A program made the translations under genes and the position numbers. From positions 1 to 8,551 of the forward strand of contig JAUWGI010000019.1 of the NCBI GenBank assembly GCA_030606505.1: a stretch of 8,551 bases of DNA. The letters are read 5' to 3'. This stretch comes from Deltaproteobacteria bacterium (GTDB lineage Bacteria > Chloroflexota > Dehalococcoidia > Dehalococcoidales > BS750m-G39). The notes beneath the pieces were generated by a model that was given only the letters and a program-made list of their open reading frames with translations, was not told the origin of the DNA and made no database searches. Shown here piece by piece: positions 1-5,323 of this stretch; positions within the stretch are counted from its first letter, which is position 1, and every line of letters starts with the position of its first letter.

Positions 1-54
1 CTAAAAAGAAATTGATAGAAGTATCACTTCTGTAGGGTGGGAGGGTGGGAAAAA
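1..54 (+). repeat. Hairpin plus G-rich tail repeat, copy 1
   Basis: First copy of a dispersed intergenic element. An A-rich left arm (CTAAAAAGAAATTGA) is followed by a hairpin with stem AGAAG (17-21), loop TATCA (22-26) and stem CTTCT (27-31). The tail holds four GGG tracts with one-base loops at 35-49, a strong G-quadruplex motif. The left edge may lie outside the window. It ends about 40 bases before the promoter of the dehydrogenase gene. The match to the copies near 3000-3230 is in layout and in the left arm and tail, while the stem bases differ in a compensatory way. Confidence 0.7.
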
Positions 55-96
55 TACCCCCCCCGAAGCTAAATCTCATATTGAGAGGTACCGGGG

Positions 97-124
97 TTTA
101 CCCATTTTCTCTCTGTGGTACAAT
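97..124 (+). promoter_or_regulatory. Candidate sigma-70 type promoter for the SDR gene
   Basis: TTTACC (97-102) as -35 and TACAAT (119-124, five of six consensus bases) as -10, spaced 16 bases. The predicted start of transcription is near 131, leaving a leader of about 47 bases before the ATG at 178. Seen by eye only. Confidence 0.4.
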
Positions 125-177
125 ACGCTTGTGTCTACTAATTTGAAAGATGATAACAAAGGAGGTTTAGTCACAAG

Positions 178-945
178 ATGGGCAGAGTAGAGGGTAAAGC
201 AGCCATTGTGACCGGCGGTGCATCTGGACTCGGGAAGGCATCCTGTTTAATGCTGGCCAAAGAGGGGGCCAAGGTTGCCGTAACTGATATTAACGATGAA
301 GCCGGCAGGAAGGTGGCCTCAGAGATTGAAGGTAATGGTGGTATAGCTCAATACTGGCATATTGATGTAAGTAGTGAAAGGGAAGTTTCACAGGCCTTCA
401 GCGACATTCACAAGAAGTTTGGGAAAATTGATATACTGGTCAATAATGCTGGCATCCCCGGATGGCATAGACCCAGTGATGAGATAGAAGAAAGGGACTG
501 GGAAAGGGTTATCAATGTTGACCTCAAGGGAGTCTTTCTCTGCACGAAACACGCTGCCCCGTATATAAAGAAGGCGGGTGGGGGAAGTATTATTAACTTC
601 TCCTCTGCATTTGGCTTGGTTGGCGGCGAGGACCCTACGTATCATGCGGCCAAGGGAGGTGTGAGACTGCTTACCAAATCGGATGCCTACTACTACGCAA
701 AATATGGAATTAGGGTAAACTCAGTTCATCCTGGCTACATCATGACTCCCATGCTTAAAGCGGTAATAGATAATGCTCCAGAGGGAGCTGAGGCAGTGAA
801 AAAGAACATTGGAAATAGGACTCTATTAGGCTATATTGGTGAACCGGACGATATCGCTTTTGGTGTTCTCTACCTGGCATCTGATGAAGCGAAGTATGTT
901 ACTGGCAGCGAGCTTGTCATAGACGCCGGTTTTACATCGCAGTAG
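178..945 (+). CDS. Classical short-chain dehydrogenase/reductase (SDR), NAD-type
   Basis: A 255-residue cytoplasmic oxidoreductase of the classical SDR family, which oxidises or reduces a hydroxyl/keto group on a small molecule; the substrate cannot be told from sequence. The Rossmann motif TGGASGLG is at 12-19. Asp37 at the end of strand 2 favours NAD(H). NNAG is at 89-92, the catalytic Ser is 142 or 143, the YxxxK pair is Tyr155/Lys159, and PG is at 185-186. The C-terminal VTGSELVIDAGF matches the family end. The position before the conserved L-K-G, often Asn in the catalytic tetrad, is Asp115 here. Length is typical. The ATG at 178 is supported by AAAGGAGG (158-165). The gene is AT-richer than its right-hand neighbours (28 of 60 G+C at 241-300, against 42 of 60 at 1201-1260 in folP), so it may have a different history. 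Its own promoter suggests a separate transcript. Confidence 0.93.
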   Translation: MGRVEGKAAIVTGGASGLGKASCLMLAKEGAKVAVTDINDEAGRKVASEIEGNGGIAQYWHIDVSSEREVSQAFSDIHKKFGKIDILVNNAGIPGWHRPSDEIEERDWERVINVDLKGVFLCTKHAAPYIKKAGGGSIINFSSAFGLVGGEDPTYHAAKGGVRLLTKSDAYYYAKYGIRVNSVHPGYIMTPMLKAVIDNAPEGAEAVKKNIGNRTLLGYIGEPDDIAFGVLYLASDEAKYVTGSELVIDAGFTSQ

Positions 946-997
946 CCTTCGTTCAAGGCCTTGGGGTGATTTCAACCTAGCCACGCCGCCCAAAGGG

Positions 998-1006
998 TGC
1001 TAAAAT
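998..1006 (+). promoter_or_regulatory. Possible extended -10 box ahead of folP
   Basis: TGC followed by TAAAAT (1001-1006) fits an extended -10. Transcription would start near 1013, only a few bases before the folP ATG at 1017, giving a nearly leaderless mRNA. This would explain why no clear Shine-Dalgarno sequence is visible there. No convincing -35 box was found. Confidence 0.25.
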
Positions 1007-1016
1007 ATGGTTAGCT

Positions 1017-1901
1017 ATGGAAAGCCGGTCCACTTTAGCCGTCACCCGCTGCGGGAACCTGGAGTTGCGCTGGGGGGAGCGCACCTACGTTATGGGTATC
1101 CTCAACGTCACCCCGGACTCTTTTTCCGGTGACGGCGTCGGTGACGATGTCGAAGCCGCTCTGGCCCGGGCAAAGCGTTTGGCCGAAGAAGGCGCTGACA
1201 TAATCGATGTCGGCGGCGAGTCCACCCGCCCCGGCACCCCGCCGGTATCGGCTGAAGAGGAGCTGCGGCGGGTGATTCCGGTTATCGAGCGGCTGGCCGC
1301 CGAGCTGACCGTCCCGGTAAGCATTGACAGCTATAAATCGGAGGTGGCGCTTCGGGCGCTGGAGGCGGGAGCGGTGATGCTCAACGACCAGTGGGGCTTA
1401 AAGCACGACCCCCGTCTGGCCGAGCTGGCCGCCCAGTGGAAGGTGCCCCTGGTCTTGATGAGTAACCAGCGCGATAAAGGCGGCTACGACGCCGCCCTCA
1501 AGCGTGATACCGCCGACTATGCCGACCCCATCGCCGAGATTATAACTTTTCTCAAGGGAAGTCTGGAGATAGCCTCGCAGGCAGGCGTGCCCAAAGAGAA
1601 CATCATTTTAGACCCCGGCATCGGTTTCGGTAAGACCTGGCGGCATGACCTGGAGATAATCCGGCGGTTGGCCGAATTAAAAGAGATGGGAAGGCCCCTT
1701 TTAATCGGCCCCTCCGGCAAGTCTTTCATCGGCAGGGTGTTAGACCTGCCCGTTAGTGAGCGCCTGGAGGGCACCGCCGCCTCGGTAGCCATCGGCATCG
1801 CCAATGGTGCTGATATGGTTCGTGTCCACCAGGTCGGGCCGGTGGTGCGGGTGTGCCGGATGTGCGATGCTATTATCAGAAGGAGGCAAAGTGGCCACTG
1901 A
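1017..1901 (+). CDS. folP: Dihydropteroate synthase
   Basis: Joins dihydropterin pyrophosphate to p-aminobenzoate to give dihydropteroate in folate synthesis; a cytoplasmic TIM barrel. 294 residues, usual length. Family motifs are MGILNVTPDSFS (26-37), DVGGESTRPG (64-73), SIDS (102-105), ND at 123-124, LDPGIGFGKT (198-207) and the loop GPSGKSFIG (231-239), with RVH at 269-271. Several usually conserved positions differ: the SRK loop reads S233-G234-K235, RVHD reads RVHQ, and the LMH ahead of the substrate loop reads LMS (147-149). The start has only a weak upstream ribosome site; an ATG at 1007 is in another frame. The 3' end overlaps folK by 11 bases, so the two are probably cotranscribed and translationally coupled. 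The overall call is secure; whether the altered residues change sulfonamide or pABA binding is unknown. Confidence 0.95.
   Translation: MESRSTLAVTRCGNLELRWGERTYVMGILNVTPDSFSGDGVGDDVEAALARAKRLAEEGADIIDVGGESTRPGTPPVSAEEELRRVIPVIERLAAELTVPVSIDSYKSEVALRALEAGAVMLNDQWGLKHDPRLAELAAQWKVPLVLMSNQRDKGGYDAALKRDTADYADPIAEIITFLKGSLEIASQAGVPKENIILDPGIGFGKTWRHDLEIIRRLAELKEMGRPLLIGPSGKSFIGRVLDLPVSERLEGTAASVAIGIANGADMVRVHQVGPVVRVCRMCDAIIRRRQSGH
1881..1886 (+). promoter_or_regulatory. Ribosome binding site fixing the folK start
   Basis: AGGAGG lies inside the end of folP, four bases before the GTG at 1891. It favours GTG 1891 over the longer in-frame ATG at 1804, which has no such site and would add 29 Cys/Trp-rich residues ahead of the HPPK fold. 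Confidence 0.7.
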
Positions 1902-2385
1902 AGCGGTAACCGCCTATCTCGGTCTGGGCTCCAATCTGGGAGACCGCCAGGCCAATCTGGACCGGGCGCTGGCGCTGCTCTCGGAGAGGCTGCGCCTGGT
2001 GAAGATTTCCTCGATATATGACTCCGAACCAGTGGGCGATGTGGAGCAGCCCCGTTTTCTCAATCTGGTCTGTGAGGCCAGCACTTTATTACCCCCCGAG
2101 GGGCTGCTGGCTCTGGCCAAGGGCATCGAGGCCAGGATGGGCCGTACCGGCCCCACCGGTGCCCCCCGTATCATCGATATCGACGTCCTCTTCTACGGCG
2201 ACCAGGTCATCGATACGCCAGAACTCGTTATTCCCCACCCCCGGCTTCACCAGCGGGCTTTCGTGCTGGTGCCGCTGGTAGAGATTGCCCCCGACCTGAC
2301 CCACCCGGTAAGCGGCCAGACCATCAAGCAGCTGCTCAAGGCGGCCAAGGAAGTCCAGGGCGTCTTCAAGTGGGAAGGCGGCTAG
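1891..2385 (+). CDS. folK: 2-amino-4-hydroxy-6-hydroxymethyldihydropteridine pyrophosphokinase
   Basis: HPPK moves pyrophosphate from ATP to 6-hydroxymethyl-dihydropterin, the step just before FolP. From the GTG at 1891 the protein has 164 residues, normal for HPPK. It starts directly with the family's N-terminal strand, AYLGLGSNLGDR. FLN follows in the middle, then the Arg-rich ATP loop GRTGPTGAPR leading into the Mg-binding D-I-D, then IPHPRLHQRAFVL. It overlaps folP by 11 bases, and the next gene begins one base after its stop, so a single polycistronic mRNA is expected. No FolB (dihydroneopterin aldolase) domain is fused to it or lies next to it in this window, which matters for the reading of the following gene. 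Confidence 0.94.
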   Translation: MATEAVTAYLGLGSNLGDRQANLDRALALLSERLRLVKISSIYDSEPVGDVEQPRFLNLVCEASTLLPPEGLLALAKGIEARMGRTGPTGAPRIIDIDVLFYGDQVIDTPELVIPHPRLHQRAFVLVPLVEIAPDLTHPVSGQTIKQLLKAAKEVQGVFKWEGG

Positions 2386-2386
2386 G

Positions 2387-2752
2387 GTGTACCAGATATC
2401 GGTAGAGCAGCACTTTGACGCCGCCCACTATTTGCGGGGCTACGGGGGCAAGTGCGAGGCGATGCACGGCCACCGCTACAGGGTGGTGCTGAAGGTAGAG
2501 ACATCAGGTCTTGACGACATCGGCCTGGCCTACGATTTCGTGGAGTTGAAAAAGCATCTGGCCGGGGTTGTAGACCGCTTTGACCACACCTGCATCAATG
2601 ATGCCCCCCCCTTCGATAAGATAAATCCCTCGGCGGAGAACATCGCCGCCACCATCTATAAAGAGCTTAAACCCAGGCTGGCGTCGGTGACCATCTCTAA
2701 CGTAGAGGTGTGGGAATCCCCCCAGACCGGCGTTATCTACACGCCCGATTAA
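2387..2752 (+). CDS. queD: 6-pyruvoyltetrahydropterin synthase / QueD family enzyme, PTPS-I/III-like
   Basis: A 121-residue T-fold (tunnelling-fold) enzyme acting on 7,8-dihydroneopterin triphosphate. Zinc ligands are His14, His27 and His29. The active-site stretch is C23-E24-A25-M26-H27-G28-H29. YDF (49-51), FDHTCIND (65-72), the NPSAENIA block (80-87) and Glu110 (VEVWES) complete the signature. QueD uses Cys before xxxHGH to make carboxytetrahydropterin for queuosine; PTPS-III uses Glu before xxHGH to make 6-hydroxymethylpterin and replaces FolB. Here both Cys and Glu are present, as described for bifunctional PTPS-I/III. Position directly after folP-folK fits a folate role. The GTG at 2387 is one base past the folK stop, with GGGAAGG at 2372-2378. 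Family assignment is firm; the exact reaction is inferred. Confidence 0.9.
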   Translation: MYQISVEQHFDAAHYLRGYGGKCEAMHGHRYRVVLKVETSGLDDIGLAYDFVELKKHLAGVVDRFDHTCINDAPPFDKINPSAENIAATIYKELKPRLASVTISNVEVWESPQTGVIYTPD

Positions 2753-2928
2753 GCGCGCTGCTCCGGCGGCAACAGGTTGGGGATGCTGTTAATGATGGGG
2801 TAATCCATCCGGCACTTGGGGCAGTGCAGGGAGCCGCTGATAATCTCTTCCTTCTCCTCGGTCACGGTCAGTTTCAGCTCGCCCTTGCACACCGGGCAGA
2901 CCAAGATATCCATCAGCTCTTTCTTCAT
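2749..2928 (-). CDS. Trm112-like small zinc-ribbon protein
   Basis: A 59-residue protein from the ATG at 2926-2928: MKKELMDILVCPVCKGEL, then CPKC at 36-39, then YPIINSIPNLLP. The two CPxC pairs form a zinc ribbon, and the start and end match the bacterial Trm112 (YcaR-type) family. Trm112 proteins in eukaryotes and archaea are small activating partners of methyltransferases; the bacterial role is less clear. A 14-residue longer form could begin at 2968-2970, but its extra Gly-rich residues lie beside the repeat region and are not typical of the family. The shorter start sits just downstream of a perfect TATAAT. The gene converges on the queD-like gene and their stop codons overlap at TTAA (2749-2752), leaving no room for a terminator between them. 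Confidence 0.88.
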   Translation of the reverse strand: MKKELMDILVCPVCKGELKLTVTEEKEEIISGSLHCPKCRMDYPIINSIPNLLPPEQRA

Positions 2929-2935
2929 GGCCTTT

Positions 2936-2941
2936 ATTATA
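2936..2941 (-). promoter_or_regulatory. TATAAT -10 box placing the transcript start at the Trm112 ATG
   Basis: On the - strand TATAAT is followed by AAAGGCC and then the ATG at 2928. Seven bases separate the box from the ATG, so transcription would start at or next to the initiation codon (leaderless). No good -35 was found at 16-18 bases. AAAGG could also act as a weak ribosome site on a longer transcript. Confidence 0.4.
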
Positions 2942-2979
2942 CCAGAAAAGCCCCCCCCGTTTTTAGACATTGTCTATCT

Positions 2980-3025
2980 ACCCACCCTCCCGCCCTACAG
3001 GGGTTTCACCCCTATATAATCTTTT
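2980..3025 (-). repeat. Hairpin plus G-rich tail repeat, copy 2 (inverted)
   Basis: Read on the - strand: an A-rich arm, stem AGGGG, loop TGAAA, stem CCCCT (plus-strand 2999-3013), then a tail with four GGG tracts (plus-strand CCC tracts 2981-2995). Same layout as copy 1 in the opposite orientation. It borders the Trm112-like gene. Confidence 0.7.
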
Positions 3026-3068
3026 CCCCCTCCCCCGTTCAGTGGTGACGACATCCCCTTCTCCCCTC

Positions 3069-3126
3069 CTAAAAAAGAATTGAGAGAGGCGAAACCTCTA
3101 TCGGGCGGGTCAGGGTGGGAAGAAAA
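3069..3126 (+). repeat. Hairpin plus G-rich tail repeat, copy 3
   Basis: Left arm CTAAAAAAGAATTGA, stem AGAGG (3085-3089), loop CGAAA, stem CCTCT (3095-3099), then TATC and a tail with GGG tracts at 3103-3119, followed by A-rich sequence. Nearly identical to copy 4 about 100 bases downstream. Confidence 0.75.
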
Positions 3127-3145
3127 GCATCCGAAAACAAAGGGA

Positions 3146-3165
3146 GGGGCTGTAACCTCGCCCCC
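3146..3165 (+). repeat. GGGGCTGTAACC box, first copy
   Basis: GGGGCTGTAACCTCGCCCCC matches the box at 5362-5381 at 18 of 20 positions. Each copy can fold into a short hairpin, GAGG/CCTC with the A at 3145 here and GGGG/CCCC in the other, a compensatory difference. Function unknown. Confidence 0.55.
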
Positions 3166-3179
3166 TTGGAAAGGAGGGT

Positions 3180-3226
3180 AAAGAGAGGCAAAACCTCTAT
3201 CGGGTGGGTCAGGGTGGAAAAGAAAA
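3180..3226 (+). repeat. Hairpin plus G-rich tail repeat, copy 4
   Basis: Stem AGAGG (3184-3188), loop CAAAA, stem CCTCT (3194-3198), then TATC and the G tail. The fourth G tract is only GG, so this copy is a weaker quadruplex candidate. It differs from copy 3 by a few substitutions and one inserted base. Confidence 0.75.
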
Positions 3227-3403
3227 CCCCCTCTAAAAATCGGGCAATCCCCCCGCTTCATATTTCTGATTGAGGAAGCCCCGCCCCCTTATTTAGCTGG
3301 CCTCCCCTTATCCCCCTACCCCTCAATAAAAAAAGAAATTAGCCCCTCTGAAATTCCCCTTTTTGCCCCGCCCGTCTGGACAAAAATCCACGAAATGAGT
3401 ACA

Positions 3404-3446
3404 CGAAATTAGCACAATACGGGGATTGTAATTTCTGTCGGGTGGG
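3404..3446 (+). repeat. Long-stem hairpin with shortened G tail
   Basis: GAAATTA (3405-3411) pairs with TAATTTC (3429-3435). Inside, CAAT pairs with ATTG around the loop ACGGGG, with GCA as a bulge. TGTCGGGTGGGA follows, matching the start of the repeat tail. It looks like a diverged, longer-stemmed relative of the dispersed element and overlaps the candidate promoter. CACGAAAT also occurs twice, at 3389-3396 and 3402-3409. Confidence 0.45.
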
Positions 3447-3454
3447 ACTAAAAT
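3426..3454 (+). promoter_or_regulatory. Candidate promoter of the first coiled-coil gene
   Basis: TTGTAA (3426-3431) and TAAAAT (3449-3454) are spaced 17 bases. The -10 lies in the ACTAAAATAC box that also precedes the second unit (5508-5517). The -35 overlaps the right arm of the hairpin at 3405-3435, so folding could affect its use. The leader would be about 105 bases. Confidence 0.4.
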
Positions 3455-3494
3455 ACTATATCTGACCAGTACCAACGGGTGATTGAATTTTTTA
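3447..3494 (+). promoter_or_regulatory. Shared leader block, unit 1
   Basis: ACTAAAATAC (3447-3456) is followed after 21 bases by GGTGATTG (3478-3485) and a T-rich stretch ending in AGG. The same pair occurs at 5508-5545 with a 20-base gap, ahead of the second unit. The conserved spacing suggests a promoter plus an operator or leader element, possibly read by the helix-turn-helix protein at 5613; this is inference. Confidence 0.45.
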
Positions 3495-3566
3495 GGCAAT
3501 CGGTAGAGAGGTGCCGGATTTTTCGTGCATCTTTAAGCCGGCCTTGTCGGTTAGGGTGTGAGTTAG

Positions 3567-5300
3567 ATGGCCAAGAAGGATAGTGAAAACTGGGAGACGG
3601 AAGAGCCGGGAAAGCTTATTGACGAGTTCAAGCAGAGGCTCAGCCGGGCTTTCGAGCAGGAAAGGGAGCGGCTGACCGCGGCGGCCAAGCAGAAGTCGGC
3701 GGACATCGTCCTGGACGCCCGGGAGCAGGCGGCTCTGATTATCGAAGAGGCCGTGCAGCAGGGAGAGAAAGAGGCGGAGGAGAGATCGGTTACCATCATC
3801 ACTAACGCCGATGTCAAGGCCAAAGAGAGTAAAGAGGCCGCCCGCAAGGAAGCCCAGGACGAATCGGCCAGCTATATGGTTGAGATGAGGCAGAAGGCCG
3901 ACCTTATCGTGGCCGAGCTGAGGGATAGCGCCAGGCAGGAGGCCGAGAAGCAGGCGGCGGCGATTGTGGCCAGGGCCAGAGAGGAAGGGGCGCGCATTAT
4001 CAACGAGGCTGAGGATGAGGCCAAGCGGCGGGCGCAGGAGGATACCAAGCGGGAGGTGGAGTACATCATCGCCGAAGCCAAACAGGAGGCGTCGGTGGTT
4101 GTGGCCAGGGCGGAGCAGGCGGCGGCGGAGAAGGCGTCCCAGATGATAGCCGATACCGAAAAGCAGGCCCAGAAAATCACTGCTGAGGCCATAGAGGGGG
4201 CTCGGCAAGCGGCCAGGCTGGAATCGGCTAATGTTGTCGGCCGGGGGCGGGAGGAGGCGGCTCAGATTATTGAGGAGGCCAGGGAGCAGGCTAACAAAGA
4301 AGCCGAGGAGAAGGCGGCCAGGATAATCAGTGAGGCCGAGGAAAAGGCGGCCGAGATTGCCCAGGAGGCTACCGATAGGGGACGGAAGCGGATAGAGGCG
4401 GAAACGTCCCGGGTCGTCGCCGAGGTAAAATCAAAGGCGGAATGGGAGGCGGCCCAGATTATCGCACAGGCCAAGGAGAGGGCGTCGCAGATTATGGGCG
4501 AGGCCAGCGACTGGTTGCACGCCGAAGTCGATAGCAAGATAAGGAAGGAAGCCTGGGAGAAGGCCAAGAAGGAGGCGGAAGCTATTATCGCCGAAGCCAA
4601 GGAAAAGTCATCCGGCGTTATTGCCAAGGCGCAGCGGGAGGCGGAGAGCAAGGCGGATAAGATAATCACCAGCTCCAGGAAGGAAGCGGCCAAGGGAGCG
4701 GAGCAGGCGGCCAAGCAGGCCAGGGAGCAGGCTAACAAAGAAGCCGAGGAGAAGGCGGAGATAATAATCGCCCAGGCCAAGCAGCAGGCGGAGAAGATTA
4801 CCCAGGAGGCTATGGAGAGGGGGCGGAAGCGGATGGAGGCGGAGACGTCCCGGGTCATTGCCGAGTCCAGGTCGAAGGCGGAATGGGAGGCGGCTCGAAT
4901 TATCGCCGAGGCCAAGCAGAGGGCGGTGCGGGTTATTACCGAAGCCAAGGACTGGCTGGAGACGGAGATTGAGATGCCGGCCCGGACTCTATCTGAATCC
5001 AGGGCGGCCTATAAGAAGGCCGGCACCGATGCCGCCGCCGAGGTCGGCGATGGGATGTATCAGGGGATGATGGAGCTGGAGATATTGTCGGCGGACCCCA
5101 AGCGGGTGCCGGAGTTCGTCTCACATTTGCAAAGGGTGCCCGACCTGCAGGTGGTATCGTTTAGGGGTTCGTCCAGCGGCGAGAGCATGGTGATGGTGGT
5201 CATTAGCCGCCCCCTGCCCCTGTCGGCCATTCTCAGGGAGATACCCTCGGTGGAGGAGGCGGTTAACAATGGGGGGAAGATTCAGATAACCCTCAAGTAA
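3567..5300 (+). CDS. Long coiled-coil protein with C-terminal beta-alpha-beta-beta-alpha-beta domain (unit 1)
   Basis: Not a protein I recognise. 577 residues, very rich in Ala, Glu, Lys and Gln, without Cys, signal peptide or membrane helix. Residues about 10-480 are continuous coiled coil with A-x-x-I-I-x-E-A units often 11 residues apart, a hendecad pattern. An 85-residue block (238-322) recurs exactly 147 residues later (385-469) with 56 identical positions. KAEWEAA at 290 and 437 and DWL in both blocks mark it. After a short linker, residues 497-577 (from MYQG) alternate as strand, helix, strand, strand, helix, strand. The protein is colinear with the 505-residue protein at 5902: the first 103 residues align without gaps and YMxxxRQKAxLIVxEL is shared. 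Start ATG 3567 has only AGGG at 3553-3556. A cytoplasmic scaffold or filament role is the best guess. ATP-synthase-stalk or DivIVA-like resemblance is probably compositional. Confidence 0.85.
   Translation: MAKKDSENWETEEPGKLIDEFKQRLSRAFEQERERLTAAAKQKSADIVLDAREQAALIIEEAVQQGEKEAEERSVTIITNADVKAKESKEAARKEAQDESASYMVEMRQKADLIVAELRDSARQEAEKQAAAIVARAREEGARIINEAEDEAKRRAQEDTKREVEYIIAEAKQEASVVVARAEQAAAEKASQMIADTEKQAQKITAEAIEGARQAARLESANVVGRGREEAAQIIEEAREQANKEAEEKAARIISEAEEKAAEIAQEATDRGRKRIEAETSRVVAEVKSKAEWEAAQIIAQAKERASQIMGEASDWLHAEVDSKIRKEAWEKAKKEAEAIIAEAKEKSSGVIAKAQREAESKADKIITSSRKEAAKGAEQAAKQAREQANKEAEEKAEIIIAQAKQQAEKITQEAMERGRKRMEAETSRVIAESRSKAEWEAARIIAEAKQRAVRVITEAKDWLETEIEMPARTLSESRAAYKKAGTDAAAEVGDGMYQGMMELEILSADPKRVPEFVSHLQRVPDLQVVSFRGSSSGESMVMVVISRPLPLSAILREIPSVEEAVNNGGKIQITLK
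4278..4532 (+). repeat. Internal coding repeat, first copy (85 codons)
   Basis: This block and the one at 4719-4973 encode 85-residue segments with 56 identical residues, offset by 441 bases (147 codons, 21 heptads). Bases 4276-4317 and 4717-4758 are identical over 42 bases, so either the duplication is fairly recent or conversion has kept the copies alike. Confidence 0.75.
4719..4973 (+). repeat. Internal coding repeat, second copy (85 codons)
   Basis: Partner of 4278-4532. It ends at the last coiled-coil residues before the linker to the C-terminal domain. The stretch after the first copy (residues 323-384) has no partner after the second, so the duplication is incomplete or was trimmed. 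Confidence 0.75.
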
Positions 5301-5323
5301 TTTTAAAACAGTAGTCTAGTAAA

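Larger units (their letters stand above)
2971..3566. other. Gene-free, C-rich repeat region ahead of the first coiled-coil gene
   Basis: About 600 bases with no supportable gene. It holds three copies of the hairpin plus G-tail element, a longer hairpin of the same kind at 3404-3446, and several C-rich boxes that recur in the same order in the gap before the second coiled-coil unit. These are 3146-3165, 3273-3290 (AGGAAGCCCCGCCCCCTT), 3361-3373 (TTTTGCCCCGCCC) and 3447-3485; the matches are at 5362-5381, 5413-5430, 5444-5456 and 5508-5545. A candidate promoter is at its right end. Open frames here encode only translations of the repeats. Confidence 0.7.

Noticed and set aside
945..963. GCCTT/AAGGC hairpin and CAAGGCCTTG palindrome just after the SDR stop
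   Set aside because: A short stem with no following T run; not convincing as a terminator, and a chance palindrome of this size is common.
1804..1890. Longer folK beginning at ATG 1804
   Set aside because: It would add 29 residues not seen in HPPK and overlap folP by 98 bases; AGGAGG directly before GTG 1891 and the family N-terminus support the shorter form.
2971..3230. CRISPR array, because short repeats recur around 3083 and 3182
   Set aside because: Only two close copies, about 100 bases apart, with further copies inverted and far away; no regular spacers and no cas genes.
2995..3261. 88-codon - strand open frame with repeated HPDPPDRGFASL
   Set aside because: It is the translation of two copies of the hairpin repeat (3083-3126 and 3182-3226), not a protein gene.
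3481..3501. GATTG ... CAATC hairpin in the unit 1 leader
   Set aside because: A five-base stem with an 11-base loop, and the second arm is absent from the matching block at 5538-5560, so it is not a conserved structure.
3495..3566. Possible remnant of an HTH gene before the first coiled-coil gene (AIGREVPDF resembles AVGEVAHF)
   Set aside because: The match covers about a dozen residues, needs an inserted codon, and the underlying GAGAGGTGCCGG (3506-3517) also occurs as GAGAGGTACCGG at 83-94, where no HTH gene exists. Too weak to call.
3492..4948. Long open frames on the - strand opposite the first coiled-coil gene (238 and 228 codons)
   Set aside because: They mirror the biased GCC/GAG/AAG codons of the + strand gene and read as low-complexity Ser/Ala/Leu/Arg; no ribosome sites or family motifs. 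The + strand gene has a paralogue that confirms its frame.
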